The notes beneath the pieces are model-generated. The model ran no database searches, had not been told where the DNA came from, and saw only the letters and a program-made list of their open reading frames with translations. This document shows, piece by piece, positions 8,610 to 8,711 of a stretch of DNA of 8,711 bases. The position numbers and the translations under genes are program-made. The stretch's first letter is position 1. Each line of letters opens with the position of its first letter. Source of the DNA: Alphaproteobacteria bacterium (lineage in GTDB: Bacteria > Pseudomonadota > Alphaproteobacteria > Reyranellales > Reyranellaceae); NCBI GenBank assembly GCA_013290035.1, contig JABCYT010000103.1, positions 1 through 8,711 on the forward strand. Direction: 5' to 3'.

Positions 8610-8711
8610 ATGAAGAATCGTCTATCCGTCGCTCTGCTTCTGGCCGCCTCGGCCTTCTCGCCGTCGCCTGCCTCGGCGCAGGAGAAGGTGTTGCGCATCG
8701 CCATGACGGCA
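8610..8711 (+). CDS. substrate-binding protein of a second family-5 ABC importer, N-terminal part
   Basis: The first 34 codons of a gene run off the window edge. They encode a Sec-type signal peptide (MKNRLSVALLLAASAF.., likely cut after ASA near residue 23) followed by QEKVLRIAMTA. Mature N termini of this kind, with LRIAMTA shortly after the signal, are familiar from family-5 (peptide/opine/nickel type) binding proteins of alphaproteobacteria, but this is a judgement from a short stretch. A GGGA ribosome site lies 9 bases upstream. Unlike the first binding protein in the window it has no twin-arginine motif. It probably begins a second importer operon, possibly co-transcribed with the kinase gene 49 bases before it. 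Confidence 0.65.
   Translation, partial: MKNRLSVALLLAASAFSPSPASAQEKVLRIAMTA

Overview
The window comes from a GC-rich bacterial chromosome whose genes almost always carry G or C at the third codon position. The gene types suggest an alphaproteobacterium of the Hyphomicrobiales/Rhodospirillales kind: family-5 ABC importers, a Tat-exported binding protein and a benzoylformate-decarboxylase-like ThDP enzyme. The taxonomic guess is inference only. No tRNA, rRNA, CRISPR array or intact insertion sequence is visible.

Positions 1-477 hold no convincing intact gene. They contain the open tail of an unrecognised reading frame (2-193) that overlaps, in an ATGA arrangement, a possible 12-codon ORF (190-228). 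Past that ORF's TAG stop the same frame stays open to 435 with coding-like base composition, which could mean a decayed gene. A good Shine-Dalgarno then precedes the first solid gene.

Positions 478-5953 (+ strand) are a compact operon encoding a complete Dpp/Opp-type ABC importer: a Tat-signal substrate-binding protein (SBP_bac_5 family), two inner-membrane permeases (DppB-like and DppC-like) and two ATPases (DppD-like and DppF-like), each with the C-terminal four-cysteine oligopeptide-transporter domain. Gaps after the first gene are 61, 5 and 8 bases, and the two ATPase genes overlap by 4 bases (ATGA). Such importers take up peptides, but also opines, glutathione, nickel complexes, sugars and other solutes, so the substrate cannot be read from sequence.

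Positions 5950-7623 (- strand) encode a 557-residue ThDP-dependent enzyme of the benzoylformate decarboxylase/acetolactate synthase superfamily. It converges on the operon, and the two stop codons share one CTAG. From a 103-base divergent intergenic region that contains a perfect 6-bp inverted repeat, a choline-kinase-like (LicA/APH fold) phosphotransferase runs on the + strand (7727-8560). It is followed, 49 bases later, by the start of a second family-5 binding protein with a Sec signal peptide (8610 to beyond the window edge), probably the first gene of a second importer.

Taken together this looks like a catabolic/uptake locus: two family-5 importers flank a decarboxylase- or lyase-type ThDP enzyme and a small-molecule kinase. 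A plausible but unproven reading is import of an amino-alcohol, amino-acid-derived or 2-oxo-acid compound followed by phosphorylation or ThDP-dependent C-C cleavage. I see no clearly new defence, mobile or RNA system. The observations most worth a check are the ThDP enzyme's altered active-site positions, the divergent promoter repeat and the odd leader region at 1-435.
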